Assembly: GCA_947503175.1 (NCBI GenBank)
Contig: CANNCO010000001.1
Coordinates: forward strand, 620,001-684,000
DNA: 64,000 nucleotides
Origin: an uncultured Paracoccaceae bacterium
Lineage (GTDB): Bacteria; Pseudomonadota; Alphaproteobacteria; Rhodobacterales; Rhodobacteraceae
Direction of reading: 5' to 3'
Shown one piece after another: positions 17,411 through 26,640 of this stretch. The number at the start of each line of letters is the position of its first letter. The stretch's first letter is position 1. The notes below the pieces were generated by a model. It saw only the letters and a list, made by a program, of their open reading frames with translations. It was not told where the DNA came from and made no database searches. Position numbers and translations under genes: made by a program.

Positions 17411-18613
17411 ATGCGCACCGGCCAAACCCATCTTTTCATCCCGGGACCTACCAATGTTCCCGAAGCCGTCCGCCAGGCAATGAACGTGCCAATGCAGGAC
17501 ATGCGCGCGCCCGATTTCGGTGATCTGACCCTTGGCCTGTTCGAAGACCTGAAGCCGATCTTCCGCACCCAAACCGGACAGGTCATGATGTTCCCGGGCT
17601 CCGGCACAGGGGCTTGGGAAGCTGCGATGACAAATACGCTCAACCCGGGCGACAAGGTGCTGATGTCCCGGTTCGGTCAGTTCTCGACCCTCTGGGTTCA
17701 AATGGCCGAACGTCTGGGGCTGGCTGTCGAGGTAATCGATGTCCCATGGGGCGCGGGTGTCCCGGTCAAGGAATACGCCCGTCGTCTCGGCGCCGACAAG
17801 AACGACGAGATCAAGGCCGTCTTCGTGACCCATAACGAGACGGCGACCGGGGTGACATCGGATGTCGCCGCCGTTCGCCGTGCATTGGACGAGTGTTTCC
17901 ACGATGCGTTGCTGTTCGTCGACGGTGTCTCCTCGATCGGGTCGATCGACTTCCGAATGGATGACTGGCGTGTTGATCTGGCCGTCACCGGCAGCCAGAA
18001 AGGCCTGATGCTTCCGGCAGGTCTTGGCATTCTTGCGGTCAGCGAAAAGGCAATGGAAGCGTCGAAAACCGCCACGATGCGCCGCGCTTACTTCGAGTTC
18101 GCCGACATGGTGAAGATGAACGCCGATGGCTATTTCCCCTATACGCCGCCGACCCAGCTTTTCCACGGGCTGCGCAAGTCTCTGGACCGCATTCACACCG
18201 AGGGACTCGATAATGTCGTCGCCCGTCACAATCGTCTGGCCGAAGGCGTCCGCCGGGGCGTCGCCGCGTGGGGACTGGACCTCGTGGCAGAGCATCACAC
18301 GCTTTATTCGGATACCGTTTCGGCGATCCGCGTACCCCGGGACATCGACGCACGTGACGTCCTGTGCATCGCCTATGAAGACTTCGGCGCGTCCTTCGGC
18401 TCGGGTCTGGGACGACTTGCCGGCAAGGTCTTCCGGATCGGGCATTTGGGTGATCTGAACGAAGGGATGTGCCTCACCGCTCTGTCGATAGCCGAGATGT
18501 CACTCGCGCGTGCCGGAGCGAATATCTGCTTCGGTTCTGGCGTCGCAGCAGCGCAAAGCTGGTACGCCTATGAAGCCGTGGAACAGCCCAAACTTCGTTT
18601 TGCGGCCGAGTGA
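17411..18613 (+). CDS. sgaA: Serine-glyoxylate aminotransferase
   Basis: 400-aa fold-type I PLP enzyme. It begins FIPGPTNVPEAVRQAM, and the PLP lysine lies in TGSQKGLMLP (K197). It converts serine plus glyoxylate to hydroxypyruvate plus glycine, the amino-transfer step of the serine cycle. An AGGAGG precedes the ATG by a few bases. It is the first gene of a co-directional operon with malyl-CoA lyase and both malate thiokinase subunits, a combination that fixes its serine-cycle role. Expression is likely controlled by the divergent XRE regulator. Confidence 0.92.
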   Translation: MRTGQTHLFIPGPTNVPEAVRQAMNVPMQDMRAPDFGDLTLGLFEDLKPIFRTQTGQVMMFPGSGTGAWEAAMTNTLNPGDKVLMSRFGQFSTLWVQMAERLGLAVEVIDVPWGAGVPVKEYARRLGADKNDEIKAVFVTHNETATGVTSDVAAVRRALDECFHDALLFVDGVSSIGSIDFRMDDWRVDLAVTGSQKGLMLPAGLGILAVSEKAMEASKTATMRRAYFEFADMVKMNADGYFPYTPPTQLFHGLRKSLDRIHTEGLDNVVARHNRLAEGVRRGVAAWGLDLVAEHHTLYSDTVSAIRVPRDIDARDVLCIAYEDFGASFGSGLGRLAGKVFRIGHLGDLNEGMCLTALSIAEMSLARAGANICFGSGVAAAQSWYAYEAVEQPKLRFAAE

Positions 18614-18617
18614 TCCC

Positions 18618-19559
18618 ATGTCCCACACGCTTTATCCGCTGCGCAAACAGCGCCTGCATCGGTCAGAACTCGCCGTTCCTGCATCGAACCCGACGATGAT
18701 CGACAAGGCCTCTGGCAGTGCCGCCGATTACGTCTTTCTCGATCTCGAAGATGCGGTGGCCCCGCCCGAGAAAGAGCAGGCCCGCAAGAACGCGGTTCAG
18801 GCGCTGAACGACATCGACTGGGCCGCGAAGGGCAAGACGGTTTCTGTCCGGATCAACGGGCTCGACACCCATTATATGTACCGCGATGTGGTCGATGTGA
18901 TGGAGCAGGCGGGCGACAAGGTGCACACGCTTCTTGTCCCCAAAGTCGGCGTGACCTCTGATCTCTACATGGTCGAGGCGATGATCAACCAGATCGAACA
19001 GGGCAGGGGATTTGCAACACGCGTCGGCATGGAGGCGCTGATCGAAACTGCGCTCGGCATGGCGAATGTCGAAGCGATTGCACAGTTCGGTGGCCGCCTA
19101 GAGGCATTACATTTCGGTGTCGCGGATTATGCGGCGTCGATGCGCGCCCGCACCGTGAACATCGGCGGTCTGAACCCCGATTATCCCGGGGACCAATGGC
19201 ACGCTTCGATCACCCGCATGGTCATCGCATGCCGGGCATATGGTCTACGGGCAATTGACGGGCCATTCGGCGACTTTTCCGATCCCGAGGGATACAAGGA
19301 CGGAGCGCGTCGTGCCGCCGCCTTGGGCTGTGAGGGGAAGTGGGCGATCCATCCCAGCCAGGTTGCGCTTGCAAACGAAGTGTTCAGCCCGCCGCCGGAG
19401 GAAGTCACCAAGGCCGAACGCATCATCTCGGAACTCAAGAAGGCTGAGGACGAGGGCCGCGGCGCAGCCTCTCTCGACGGTAAGATGATCGATGCCGCGT
19501 CCGAGAAGATGGCGCAGAACGTGATCGACGTCGCCAAGGCAATCGCAACCAAAGCCTGA
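18618..19559 (+). CDS. mcl1: L-malyl-CoA/beta-methylmalyl-CoA lyase (CitE family)
   Basis: 313-aa Mg-dependent CitE-like lyase, close to the 318 aa of characterised Mcl1. Landmarks are the metal/CoA-binding [14 protein letters not shown] stretch, the Arg in [10 protein letters not shown], the acidic region in [19 protein letters not shown] and the [12 protein letters not shown] loop. It cleaves malyl-CoA to glyoxylate plus acetyl-CoA; related enzymes also handle beta-methylmalyl-CoA and citramalyl-CoA. The ATG at 18618, 4 bp after sgaA, is preferred over in-frame upstream starts that lie inside sgaA. Note the hydratase and CoA transferase further down the operon. Confidence 0.9.
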   Translation: MSHTLYPLRKQRLHRSELAVPASNPTMIDKASGSAADYVFLDLEDAVAPPEKEQARKNAVQALNDIDWAAKGKTVSVRINGLDTHYMYRDVVDVMEQAGDKVHTLLVPKVGVTSDLYMVEAMINQIEQGRGFATRVGMEALIETALGMANVEAIAQFGGRLEALHFGVADYAASMRARTVNIGGLNPDYPGDQWHASITRMVIACRAYGLRAIDGPFGDFSDPEGYKDGARRAAALGCEGKWAIHPSQVALANEVFSPPPEEVTKAERIISELKKAEDEGRGAASLDGKMIDAASEKMAQNVIDVAKAIATKA

Positions 19560-19584
19560 CCGCGGCGTAGAACAGGAGGCCACG

Positions 19585-20760
19585 ATGGATATCCACGAAT
19601 ACCAGGCCAAGGAAATCATCGCGGGGTTCGGCGTGCCGGTGCCACGCGGCGGATTGGCCTATTCCCCGGAACAGGCAGGCTACCGCGCCCGCGAACTGGG
19701 CGGTGAGAAATGGGTGGTCAAGGCACAGATCCATTCCGGTGGACGCGGCGAGGCGGGCGGCGTCAAGCTCTGTCATTCCGAGGAAGAGGTGCGCGATTAC
19801 GCTGCCACCCTGTTCGGGAAACAGCTTGTCACGAAACAGACCGATGCGGGCGGCAAAGGCGTCTATCGCGTCTGGGTCGAAACGGCATCCGACATAGAAC
19901 GCGAGCTTTATCTTGGTTTCGTCCTCGATCGCGCGTCGGAGCGGATCATGATCGTGGCTTCGGGCCATGGCGGCATGGAGATCGAGGATCTGGCCGATGA
20001 GGACCCCGAAAGCCTGCGCCGCATGGTGATCGATCCCGCAGTCGGTCTGGCTGAGTTTCAGGCACGAGAGTTGTCTTTCTCCCTTGGCCTCTCGGGTGGG
20101 CAGATCGCGCAAATGGTCAACGTCTTGCGCGGTTGCTACCGCGCATACCGCGATCTCGATGCGATGATGGTAGAGATCAATCCGCTTGTCGTGACCGGCA
20201 CAGGGGATCTCGTGGCGCTCGACGCGAAGATGAGCTTTGACACCAACGCGCTTTACCGGCGGCCGGAAGTGGCCGCCTTGCGTGATGCCAGTCAGGAGGA
20301 TCCGCGCGAGGCTGTGGCGGCCGATAACGGCCTGGCTTATGTGGGCCTCGACGGTGACATAGGCTGCATCATTAATGGCGCAGGCCTCGCCATGGCAACG
20401 ATGGACATGATCAAGCTTGCCGGAGGCGAGCCGGCAAATTTCCTCGATATCGGGGGCGGTGCCAGCCCCGAACGGGTCTGTACTGCGTTTCGAACGGTAT
20501 TGTCGGACACGAATGTCAGCGTGATCCTTGTGAACATCTTCGCCGGCATCAATCGCTGCGACTGGATCGCCAAGGGTGTGGTTCAGGCTTACCGGGAGGT
20601 CGGTCTGACCCTGCCGGTCGTGGTCCGCCTGGCAGGTACGAACGTGAAGGAAGGCCAGGAGATACTGCGGAACTCCGGCCTTCCTATCGTCGCCGCCGAT
20701 ACGCTCGCCGAAGCCGCCGACGCGGCAGTCGCGGCCCGGCAACAGCCCGCCGCGGCCTGA
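19585..20760 (+). CDS. mtkA: Malate-CoA ligase (malate thiokinase) beta subunit
   Basis: 391-aa ATP-grasp subunit homologous to succinyl-CoA synthetase beta (begins [20 protein letters not shown]). It shows the [18 protein letters not shown] nucleotide-grasp region and the [18 protein letters not shown] metal-binding segment. The neighbours (malyl-CoA lyase, serine-glyoxylate aminotransferase) identify it as MtkA rather than SucC. AGGAGG precedes the start. It makes malyl-CoA from malate, CoA and ATP together with the next gene product. Confidence 0.9.
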   Translation: MDIHEYQAKEIIAGFGVPVPRGGLAYSPEQAGYRARELGGEKWVVKAQIHSGGRGEAGGVKLCHSEEEVRDYAATLFGKQLVTKQTDAGGKGVYRVWVETASDIERELYLGFVLDRASERIMIVASGHGGMEIEDLADEDPESLRRMVIDPAVGLAEFQARELSFSLGLSGGQIAQMVNVLRGCYRAYRDLDAMMVEINPLVVTGTGDLVALDAKMSFDTNALYRRPEVAALRDASQEDPREAVAADNGLAYVGLDGDIGCIINGAGLAMATMDMIKLAGGEPANFLDIGGGASPERVCTAFRTVLSDTNVSVILVNIFAGINRCDWIAKGVVQAYREVGLTLPVVVRLAGTNVKEGQEILRNSGLPIVAADTLAEAADAAVAARQQPAAA

Positions 20761-20773
20761 GGAGGGAACCGCA

Positions 20774-21670
20774 ATGGCAATTCTCATCGACGAGACGACC
20801 AAGGTTATCGTGCAGGGTATCTCGGGCCGGATCGGCCAGTTCCACGCGCAGGAAATGATCGAGGCGGGCACCAAGGTGGTCGCGGGCGTTACCCCGGGCA
20901 AGGGCGGTGCGACCGTGCTGAACCGTCCCATCTTCAACACCGTGCGCGAAGCGGTTGACGCCACCGGTGCAACTGCGAGCCTGCTTTTCGTTCCGCCGCC
21001 GTTTGCAGCCGACGCGATGATGGAAGCGGCAGACGCCGGTATCCGCACCGCCGTTTGCGTGACCGACGGCATTCCGACGCAGGACATGATGCGGGCGAAG
21101 CGTTTTCTGCGCCGCTATCCGCGCGCGCGCCGGATGCGCCTGATCGGCCCGAACTGCGCCGGCATCATCTCTCCCGGCAAGGGGTTCATGGGTATCATGC
21201 CGCCCCATATCTACACGCCCGGTCGGGTGGGTATCGTCGGACGCTCCGGCACGCTGGGATATGAGGCCGCAAGCCAGATGCAGGCGCTGGGGATCGGCGT
21301 TTCGACCTCCGTGGGCATCGGCGGCGACCCGATCAATGGCTCGTCCTTCCGCGACATACTCGAACTGTTCGAGGCCGATCCCGAAACCGACGCCGTCATG
21401 ATGATCGGCGAAATCGGCGGCCCGCAGGAAGCCGAAGCGGCGGCCTATGTGCAGGACCATATGACCAAACCCCTCGTCGCCTATGTGGCAGGCCTCTCCG
21501 CCCCCAAGGGCCGCAAGATGGGCCATGCAGGCGCGATCATCTCGGCCTTCGGCGAAAGCGCGCAGGAAAAAGTCGAACTCCTCAGCGCAGCAGGCATCAC
21601 CGTTGCACCCAACCCCTCTGCAATGGGCGAGACGATGGCAAAGGTTCTGTGCCGGAAGGAGGCCGCATGA
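20774..21670 (+). CDS. mtkB: Malate-CoA ligase (malate thiokinase) alpha subunit
   Basis: 298-aa subunit homologous to succinyl-CoA synthetase alpha. The CoA-binding Rossmann segment is [16 protein letters not shown] and the catalytic phosphohistidine lies in KMGHAGAI (H251). It lies 13 bp after mtkA with GGAGGGA before the start, and overlaps the hydratase gene by 4 bp. The genomic context assigns it to malate thiokinase. Confidence 0.9.
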   Translation: MAILIDETTKVIVQGISGRIGQFHAQEMIEAGTKVVAGVTPGKGGATVLNRPIFNTVREAVDATGATASLLFVPPPFAADAMMEAADAGIRTAVCVTDGIPTQDMMRAKRFLRRYPRARRMRLIGPNCAGIISPGKGFMGIMPPHIYTPGRVGIVGRSGTLGYEAASQMQALGIGVSTSVGIGGDPINGSSFRDILELFEADPETDAVMMIGEIGGPQEAEAAAYVQDHMTKPLVAYVAGLSAPKGRKMGHAGAIISAFGESAQEKVELLSAAGITVAPNPSAMGETMAKVLCRKEAA

Positions 21671-22551
21671 GCCGGGCGGAGACATTTCCCGAGATGCCGG
21701 ACGCGACCTCAGTTGCCGAGGCCTGGGTGGGCCGCGTTGACGAAAGATGGGGGATGCTCACACCGGAACTGGCGGGCATGGTCGACGCGGCCGTTTCCCA
21801 TGACCACTCTGTTGCGCGCGATACGCGACACGGATCCTACCTCCCGTGCCTTTGGCACTGGGCGGCCTTTCCCGAGTTTGCTCCCCTCTCCGGGCTCGGC
21901 GCGGATGGCCACCCGGCGCTGGGTGGTTTTCTTCCGCCCCTGAAGTTCCAGCGTCGCATGTGGGCCGGGGGCCGTCTGACTTTCTCAGGCTGGCTTCGGA
22001 TCGGCGAACCGCTTCACCGCCGTTCAGAAATCCGCTCGATCACCCATAAGGAAGGTGTGACCGGCCCCATGGCCTTTGTGAAGGTCGACCACGTCATCGA
22101 AGGCGAAAACGGCGCTTTCATCGAAGAAGTTCAGGACATCGTCTATCTGGACATTCCCGAGGGCTTTCACCCCCCGAAGAAGATCCCGGTGCCCGAGGAC
22201 CTTTTGTTCGACGAAACTGTGCCCATCAACGAAGCGCGGCTTTTTCGTTATTCGGCAGCGACTTACAACGCACATCGCATCCACTATGACCTGCCCTACG
22301 CCCGCGAGGTCGAAAAATACCCGAATCTTGTCGTTCATGGACCCATGCAGGCCACGATGGCCATGGAGGCGGCCAAGCGGTACACCGGCAAACTGCCGCG
22401 GACGTTCCGGTATCGCGGCGTACACCCGATGTTTCACGATCAGGACCTGCGCCTTGTCGGCAGGCGGGATCCCGAAGCCCATGCCATCGATCTGGGCACC
22501 GCGTCGCCCGGGGGGCATCTCGGTCTTCAGGCCCGGATGGAGTGGGACTGA
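21667..22551 (+). CDS. MaoC/HTD2-like enoyl-CoA hydratase, mesaconyl-C4-CoA or itaconyl-CoA hydratase-like
   Basis: 294-aa double hot-dog hydratase. The N-terminal half has GGFLPPLKFQRRMWAGG, and the C-terminal half carries the hydratase signature with YNAHRIHYDLPYA and VVHGPMQATMAM. The family includes mesaconyl-C4-CoA hydratase of the 3-hydroxypropionate bicycle and itaconyl-CoA hydratase, both of which yield citramalyl-CoA. The ATG at 21667 overlaps the mtkB stop, and its own stop overlaps the CoA-transferase start. Citramalyl-CoA could be cleaved by the Mcl/CitE protein encoded upstream. The choice between mesaconate and itaconate routes is not settled by sequence. Confidence 0.8.
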   Translation: MSRAETFPEMPDATSVAEAWVGRVDERWGMLTPELAGMVDAAVSHDHSVARDTRHGSYLPCLWHWAAFPEFAPLSGLGADGHPALGGFLPPLKFQRRMWAGGRLTFSGWLRIGEPLHRRSEIRSITHKEGVTGPMAFVKVDHVIEGENGAFIEEVQDIVYLDIPEGFHPPKKIPVPEDLLFDETVPINEARLFRYSAATYNAHRIHYDLPYAREVEKYPNLVVHGPMQATMAMEAAKRYTGKLPRTFRYRGVHPMFHDQDLRLVGRRDPEAHAIDLGTASPGGHLGLQARMEWD

Positions 22552-23789
22552 TGGGGGGTATCCTTTCCGGTATGCGCATCGTGGAGAGCTCAGCCTTTGT
22601 CGCGGTCCCGCTCGCTGGCATGACGCTTGCCCAGATGGGCGCTGATGTGATCCGCATCGACCGGCCACAGGGCGGGCTGGATCACACACGCTGGCCTGTC
22701 ACCCGTGACGGCCAAAGCCTTTTCTGGGCGGGGCTGAACAAGGGCAAGCGTTCCATCGCACTTGATATGACGACACCGCGCGGGCGCGAAATAGCAACCG
22801 AGATCATTTGTGCGCCCGGCGAGGATGCCGGGATGTTCATCACCAATCTCGCAGTGTCGAAATGGACCGACTATGATACACTTCGCACCCATCGCGAGGA
22901 CCTTTGCATGGTGTCCCTGCGCGGCGATCGCCATGGTCGGCCGGCAGTTGACTACACGGTTAATCCCTCGATCGGATTTCCCAGTGCCACGGGACCGGAG
23001 GGAAGCACAGATCCCGTGAGCCACGTCTTGCCCGCGTGGGACTGTATCGCTGGCAACATGGTCGTATCGGGACTATTGGCGGCAGAGCGGCAACGTCTAC
23101 GGAAAGGCAAGGGAAGCCTTGTCGACCTGACGCTCAAGGACGTGGCCGCCGCGATGCTGGGCAATCTCGGCATCATTGGCGAGGTTGCGATCAATGGCGA
23201 AAGCCGTGCGAAGGCCGGAAACTCTCTTTACGGAGCCTACGGGCAGGATTTCATCTGCGCCGATGGCCGGCGGGTAATGGTGATCGGGCTGACCGACCGC
23301 CAGTGGCGCAACCTTTTGAAGGTCACGGGAACGACCGGAGATATGGAGATGCTGGGTCAAAGGCTTGGTGTCGATTTGCGCGACGAGGGCGTGCGCTGGC
23401 AGGCCCGTCACGAGATCACAGAGATCCTTGCCCCTTGGTTTGCGGCGCGCAAAGTCGCTGACTTTGCCGACGTCTTCGATTCAGCTGGAGTAACGTGGTC
23501 CGTGTTCCGGAGCTTCTCCGAGGCACTTGAGCATGATCCCGACCTATCCGCGGAGAACCCCATGTTCGCGCGGATCATGCAGCCGGGAATCGGCAAGTAT
23601 CTTGCTCCCGGCTCGCCCTTCACGATCTCCGGCGGCGCACGGCAAGAGCCAGAACCGGCTCCCCGTCTGGGCCAGCATACCGAAGAGATTCTTGCAGATG
23701 TCGCTGGCCTTCCGGACGGTGAAATCGCATCTCTCTTTGACACAGGTGTTGTGACTGAGCCCGCAAGCGACGCAAGACTTGCCTCCTAA
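22551..23789 (+). CDS. Class III (CaiB/BaiF) CoA transferase, mesaconyl-CoA or itaconate CoA-transferase-like
   Basis: 412-aa family III CoA transferase. The N-terminal Rossmann part begins with GMRIVESSAFVAVPLAGM. The catalytic Asp that forms the acyl anhydride is present in LTLKDVAAAML (D197), so an active transferase is expected. Its start overlaps the hydratase stop by 1 bp (TGATG). Family precedents next to such a hydratase are mesaconyl-CoA C1-C4 transferase (intramolecular) and succinyl-CoA:itaconate transferase. It is the last gene of the operon. Confidence 0.82.
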   Translation: MGGILSGMRIVESSAFVAVPLAGMTLAQMGADVIRIDRPQGGLDHTRWPVTRDGQSLFWAGLNKGKRSIALDMTTPRGREIATEIICAPGEDAGMFITNLAVSKWTDYDTLRTHREDLCMVSLRGDRHGRPAVDYTVNPSIGFPSATGPEGSTDPVSHVLPAWDCIAGNMVVSGLLAAERQRLRKGKGSLVDLTLKDVAAAMLGNLGIIGEVAINGESRAKAGNSLYGAYGQDFICADGRRVMVIGLTDRQWRNLLKVTGTTGDMEMLGQRLGVDLRDEGVRWQARHEITEILAPWFAARKVADFADVFDSAGVTWSVFRSFSEALEHDPDLSAENPMFARIMQPGIGKYLAPGSPFTISGGARQEPEPAPRLGQHTEEILADVAGLPDGEIASLFDTGVVTEPASDARLAS

Positions 23790-23870
23790 CTGCGACAAGA
23801 TCGCCTGCCGCCTGTATGCGAAGAATCGTCAGCAGCGCGGGGCTGCAATAAGAGCTTCACCCCTGCAATG

Positions 23871-23888
23871 TGTAAACGTTGATTGACA
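23871..23888. promoter_or_regulatory. TGT-N12-ACA motif (PpsR/CrtJ-type) before a cobalamin-binding protein gene
   Basis: TGT at 23871-23873 and ACA at 23886-23888 are separated by exactly 12 bases, matching the PpsR/CrtJ consensus. The ACA end overlaps a TTGACA -35-like hexamer (23883-23888). The downstream product at 23984 resembles the cobalamin-binding antirepressors (AerR/PpaA) that work with PpsR. A single site of this degeneracy can arise by chance. Confidence 0.45.
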
Positions 23889-23983
23889 CCTGATTCTAAG
23901 CTACGTTGACCTCAACAGGACGGAATGCAGTTGCGTGGGACTTGGGCGCGCATCAGCAAGCAACGTTCCTGACAGGGAGGGTC

Positions 23984-24808
23984 ATGGCTTCAGCCGATTC
24001 ACAGCCGAGTGTGTTTGCCTTCGACCTGTATCAGCGTTCGCAGGAAGACTTGCGAACGCTCAAGTCAAGGCTTCCCGAAGAGTCGGTCGCTGGATTGGCC
24101 AAAGAGGTTTTGCTACGCGTCGCAGGGAAGTCTGAAGCGTTCTCCATTGAAGAACACGCCCCTCAAATCGAAGAGCTCTGCAATGCACTGATTGGGGACG
24201 ACCCGGATGCGGGTGCTGCCTATGTACGCAAAGTACTTGCAGAGGGGGCATCACTAGAAGACGTGTATCTGGGATACCTCGCCGGCGCGGCACGTATGCT
24301 TGGCAAATGGTGGGAGAACGATCTTGCCTCGTTTTCCGAGGTCACGATCGGAACGAGCCGGATGTATGCGATCATGCGCGCCATGCGGCATTTGTTCACG
24401 TCAGCCGTCCAACCCGATACGAAATCGGCGGTCTTTGCTGCCGTCCCGGGCGATACCCACACGCTTGGTGTCCGGATGGCGACAGATATCTTCAACAAGG
24501 ACGGCTGGGATATAGACCTTAAGTCTGCGCAAACCCATGATGAACTCCTGGCAGAGATCGTTTCGGCAAATGCGGCCATCATCGGGCTTTCTGCCGCCGG
24601 GCGCCACTCGCTCGACGCGCTGGCGCGACTTGTTGTGGCGCTGCGGATCGTAAACCCTGGGGCTTACATCCTTGTCAGCGGCCAGATCGTTAATGAGACC
24701 GAGGATCTTATTTCGATCATGGACGTGGATGAGGTCGCGAGCGATATTCCAAGTGGTCGCATAGCCCTTGAAAACCTCTGGGAACGGACGCAGGCGCAAA
24801 CCTCCTGA
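23984..24808 (+). CDS. Cobalamin (B12)-binding domain protein, AerR/PpaA-like
   Basis: 274-aa soluble protein. A helical region (about 60-140, including LGYLAGAARMLGKWW) resembles the helical cap of corrinoid proteins. The C-terminal B12-binding Rossmann domain has DTHTLG (D157, H159, G162), which fits the D-x-H-x-x-G cobalamin-ligand motif. The frame is open from 23906, but GGGAGG at 23975-23980 marks the ATG at 23984. No DNA-binding domain is visible. It could be a light- or redox-sensing antirepressor (AerR/PpaA) or a corrinoid carrier for the MttB-like enzyme. The upstream TGT-N12-ACA site favours the former. Confidence 0.75.
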   Translation: MASADSQPSVFAFDLYQRSQEDLRTLKSRLPEESVAGLAKEVLLRVAGKSEAFSIEEHAPQIEELCNALIGDDPDAGAAYVRKVLAEGASLEDVYLGYLAGAARMLGKWWENDLASFSEVTIGTSRMYAIMRAMRHLFTSAVQPDTKSAVFAAVPGDTHTLGVRMATDIFNKDGWDIDLKSAQTHDELLAEIVSANAAIIGLSAAGRHSLDALARLVVALRIVNPGAYILVSGQIVNETEDLISIMDVDEVASDIPSGRIALENLWERTQAQTS

Positions 24809-24983
24809 CGGCTCGGACATTCTCATCTCTCCGATCGCTCGAAGCGAGATGGCGCCGTCTTTGGCAGTGATCAGGATTTGCAATCCTGCAAGATGAACGC
24901 GTTCGATCGACCATGCCTGACGAACCTCGACAGGGGCCGGAATGCGGGGTGATCTTCTTCAAGTGTCCTGATACCAGGTTCCC

Positions 24984-26195
24984 ATGAAGGTATTGCCCGA
25001 GATCGACAACCAGACAGCCCGCGCCATATTTCTCGACAGGCACGGGCTTGCTGACAGGCCCTCTGGCTCCGGCAAGGGTGCCGATCTGCAGGCCGTCGTC
25101 GACAGTCTTGGCTTCGTGCAACTCGACTCGATCAATACGGTCGTGCGGGCGCACCATATGATCCTGCACGCCCGGCGTCCCACCTATCGCTCACGGAACC
25201 TTCACCTTCTGCACGACCGCGACCGTGGGGTATTCGAGCACTGGACCCATGATGCCAGCATGATCTCGATGCAGCACTTTCCCCACTGGCGCCTGAGATT
25301 TCGGCGAAACAAGGCGCTGCTTTCCGAAAAATGGCGAAAGTGGCGGCGTGACGGTTTCGAGGACAAGATCGACGACATTCTCCGTCACGTTTCGGATCAT
25401 GGGCCGTGCTGTTCGGCGGATGTGGGTGAGGGCGAGGAACGAACATCAGGAGGCTGGTGGGATTGGCATCCCTCAAAGACGGCGCTCGAATATCTCTGGC
25501 GGACCGGGATACTTTCGGTCACGCGGAGAGACGGATTCCGGAAGGTCTATGATCTGACCGAGAATGTCATACCGGAGAAGTACCGGCTTTCCGATCCATG
25601 CGAGGACGAAACGATTGAATGGGCCTGCCGTAGCGCTCTTGATCGGCTGGGTTTCGCAACGTCAGGCGAACTCGCGGCATTCTGGGATCTGATCACACCC
25701 GCTGAAGCCAGGGCTTGGTGCGTATCCGCCCTTGCATGCGGTGAAATCGCCGAAGCGAATATCGTGCTAAGTGATGGAAGCCCGCGCAAGCATTATGTTT
25801 GGCCGGAAACGCTTGATGAAACACCGCTCAAGCCGTCGTCTCGCATCCGCATCCTCAGCCCGTTCGATCCGGTGCTACGTGACCGGAAGCGTGCGGAACG
25901 GCTGTTCGATTTCTCCTACCGGATCGAGATCTTCGTGCCCGAACAGAAACGCCGCTATGGCTACTATGTGTTCCCGATCCTGGAAGACGATCGCCTGATC
26001 GGCCGGATCGATATGAAGGCCGCGCGCGATCGTGACCGCTTGCATATCAAAGCGCTCTGGCCGGAGCCGGGCGTTCGCTTCGGAACGGGCCGGATGGCAA
26101 GGCTGGAGACGGCGCTTTCGCGCACGGCGCGGCTTGCCGATGTATCGGACGTGACGTTCGAGCCGGGCTGGCTCCGGGAGGCACATCCGGTTTGA
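24984..26195 (+). CDS. YcaQ/AlkX-type DNA glycosylase (winged-helix, interstrand-crosslink family)
   Basis: 403-aa protein of the AlkZ/YcaQ family (COG3214, HTH_42), built from tandem winged helices. The catalytic Q-phi-D motif of the YcaQ branch is visible as QLD in LGFVQLDSINTVVRAHH. The conserved core also includes SRNLHLLHDRDRGVFEHWTH and ILSPFDPVLRDRKRAERLF. Family members remove alkylated bases and unhook DNA crosslinks. It stands alone, 175 bp after the cobalamin protein. The Shine-Dalgarno sequence is weak, so the start is less certain than the identity. Confidence 0.85.
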   Translation: MKVLPEIDNQTARAIFLDRHGLADRPSGSGKGADLQAVVDSLGFVQLDSINTVVRAHHMILHARRPTYRSRNLHLLHDRDRGVFEHWTHDASMISMQHFPHWRLRFRRNKALLSEKWRKWRRDGFEDKIDDILRHVSDHGPCCSADVGEGEERTSGGWWDWHPSKTALEYLWRTGILSVTRRDGFRKVYDLTENVIPEKYRLSDPCEDETIEWACRSALDRLGFATSGELAAFWDLITPAEARAWCVSALACGEIAEANIVLSDGSPRKHYVWPETLDETPLKPSSRIRILSPFDPVLRDRKRAERLFDFSYRIEIFVPEQKRRYGYYVFPILEDDRLIGRIDMKAARDRDRLHIKALWPEPGVRFGTGRMARLETALSRTARLADVSDVTFEPGWLREAHPV

Positions 26196-26640
26196 GTACT
26201 TGATCGGTAAGTGGAAGCGACTGTCGGAGGCTGAAGCTGTTCTCGGCTTCAAAACCCGAAGGTAATCGGTCGTCCGTTCGGATTCTGCTGTGAACGGCAT
26301 CGCCCCAAGGCGCAGCCGTTCTGCCGGCAGAAGTTCTGCGCAACGGCCCAGCGACTAGCGGGGGCTTCGCAGTCATCTGATAGGCTCTGGACAGGACCAT
26401 GGCGGCCCATGAACTGTGGTTTGCATACAGAGCAAAGCCCGTTCACACATAGACGTACCGAGGAAGTCTTCCCGCGACCCTGGCGGACGATAGTATCTAC
26501 CCGAAGCTACTGTCAGAGTGTGGGACTCTTCGCGACACTCGGGTTGACCAGTCTGACAACCGCTGAAAACCTGCACTTACCGGATTGCGGTCGCTGTCAC
26601 CTGTGGTTTCTGGAATCCGTTTCGAGGGTCGGTAGGTTGG
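26196..26640. other. 445-bp region without a recognisable gene
   Basis: Short frames here are fragmentary, with no Shine-Dalgarno support or recognisable protein family. A perfect 14-bp palindrome (TTCTGCCGGCAGAA, 26319-26332) is the only structure I noted. No terminator with a T-run and no tRNA-like fold was seen. It may be decayed sequence between the ycaQ-like gene and the convergent HhH gene. Confidence 0.5.

Noticed and set aside
19435-21087. Long minus-strand frame opposite mtkA/mtkB
   Set aside because: It has no recognisable family, while the plus strand encodes well-known malate thiokinase subunits. It is a shadow produced by high GC.
26196-26640. Small frames between the ycaQ-like gene and the HhH gene
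   Set aside because: No ribosome-binding sites, family match or consistent codon use; treated as non-coding.
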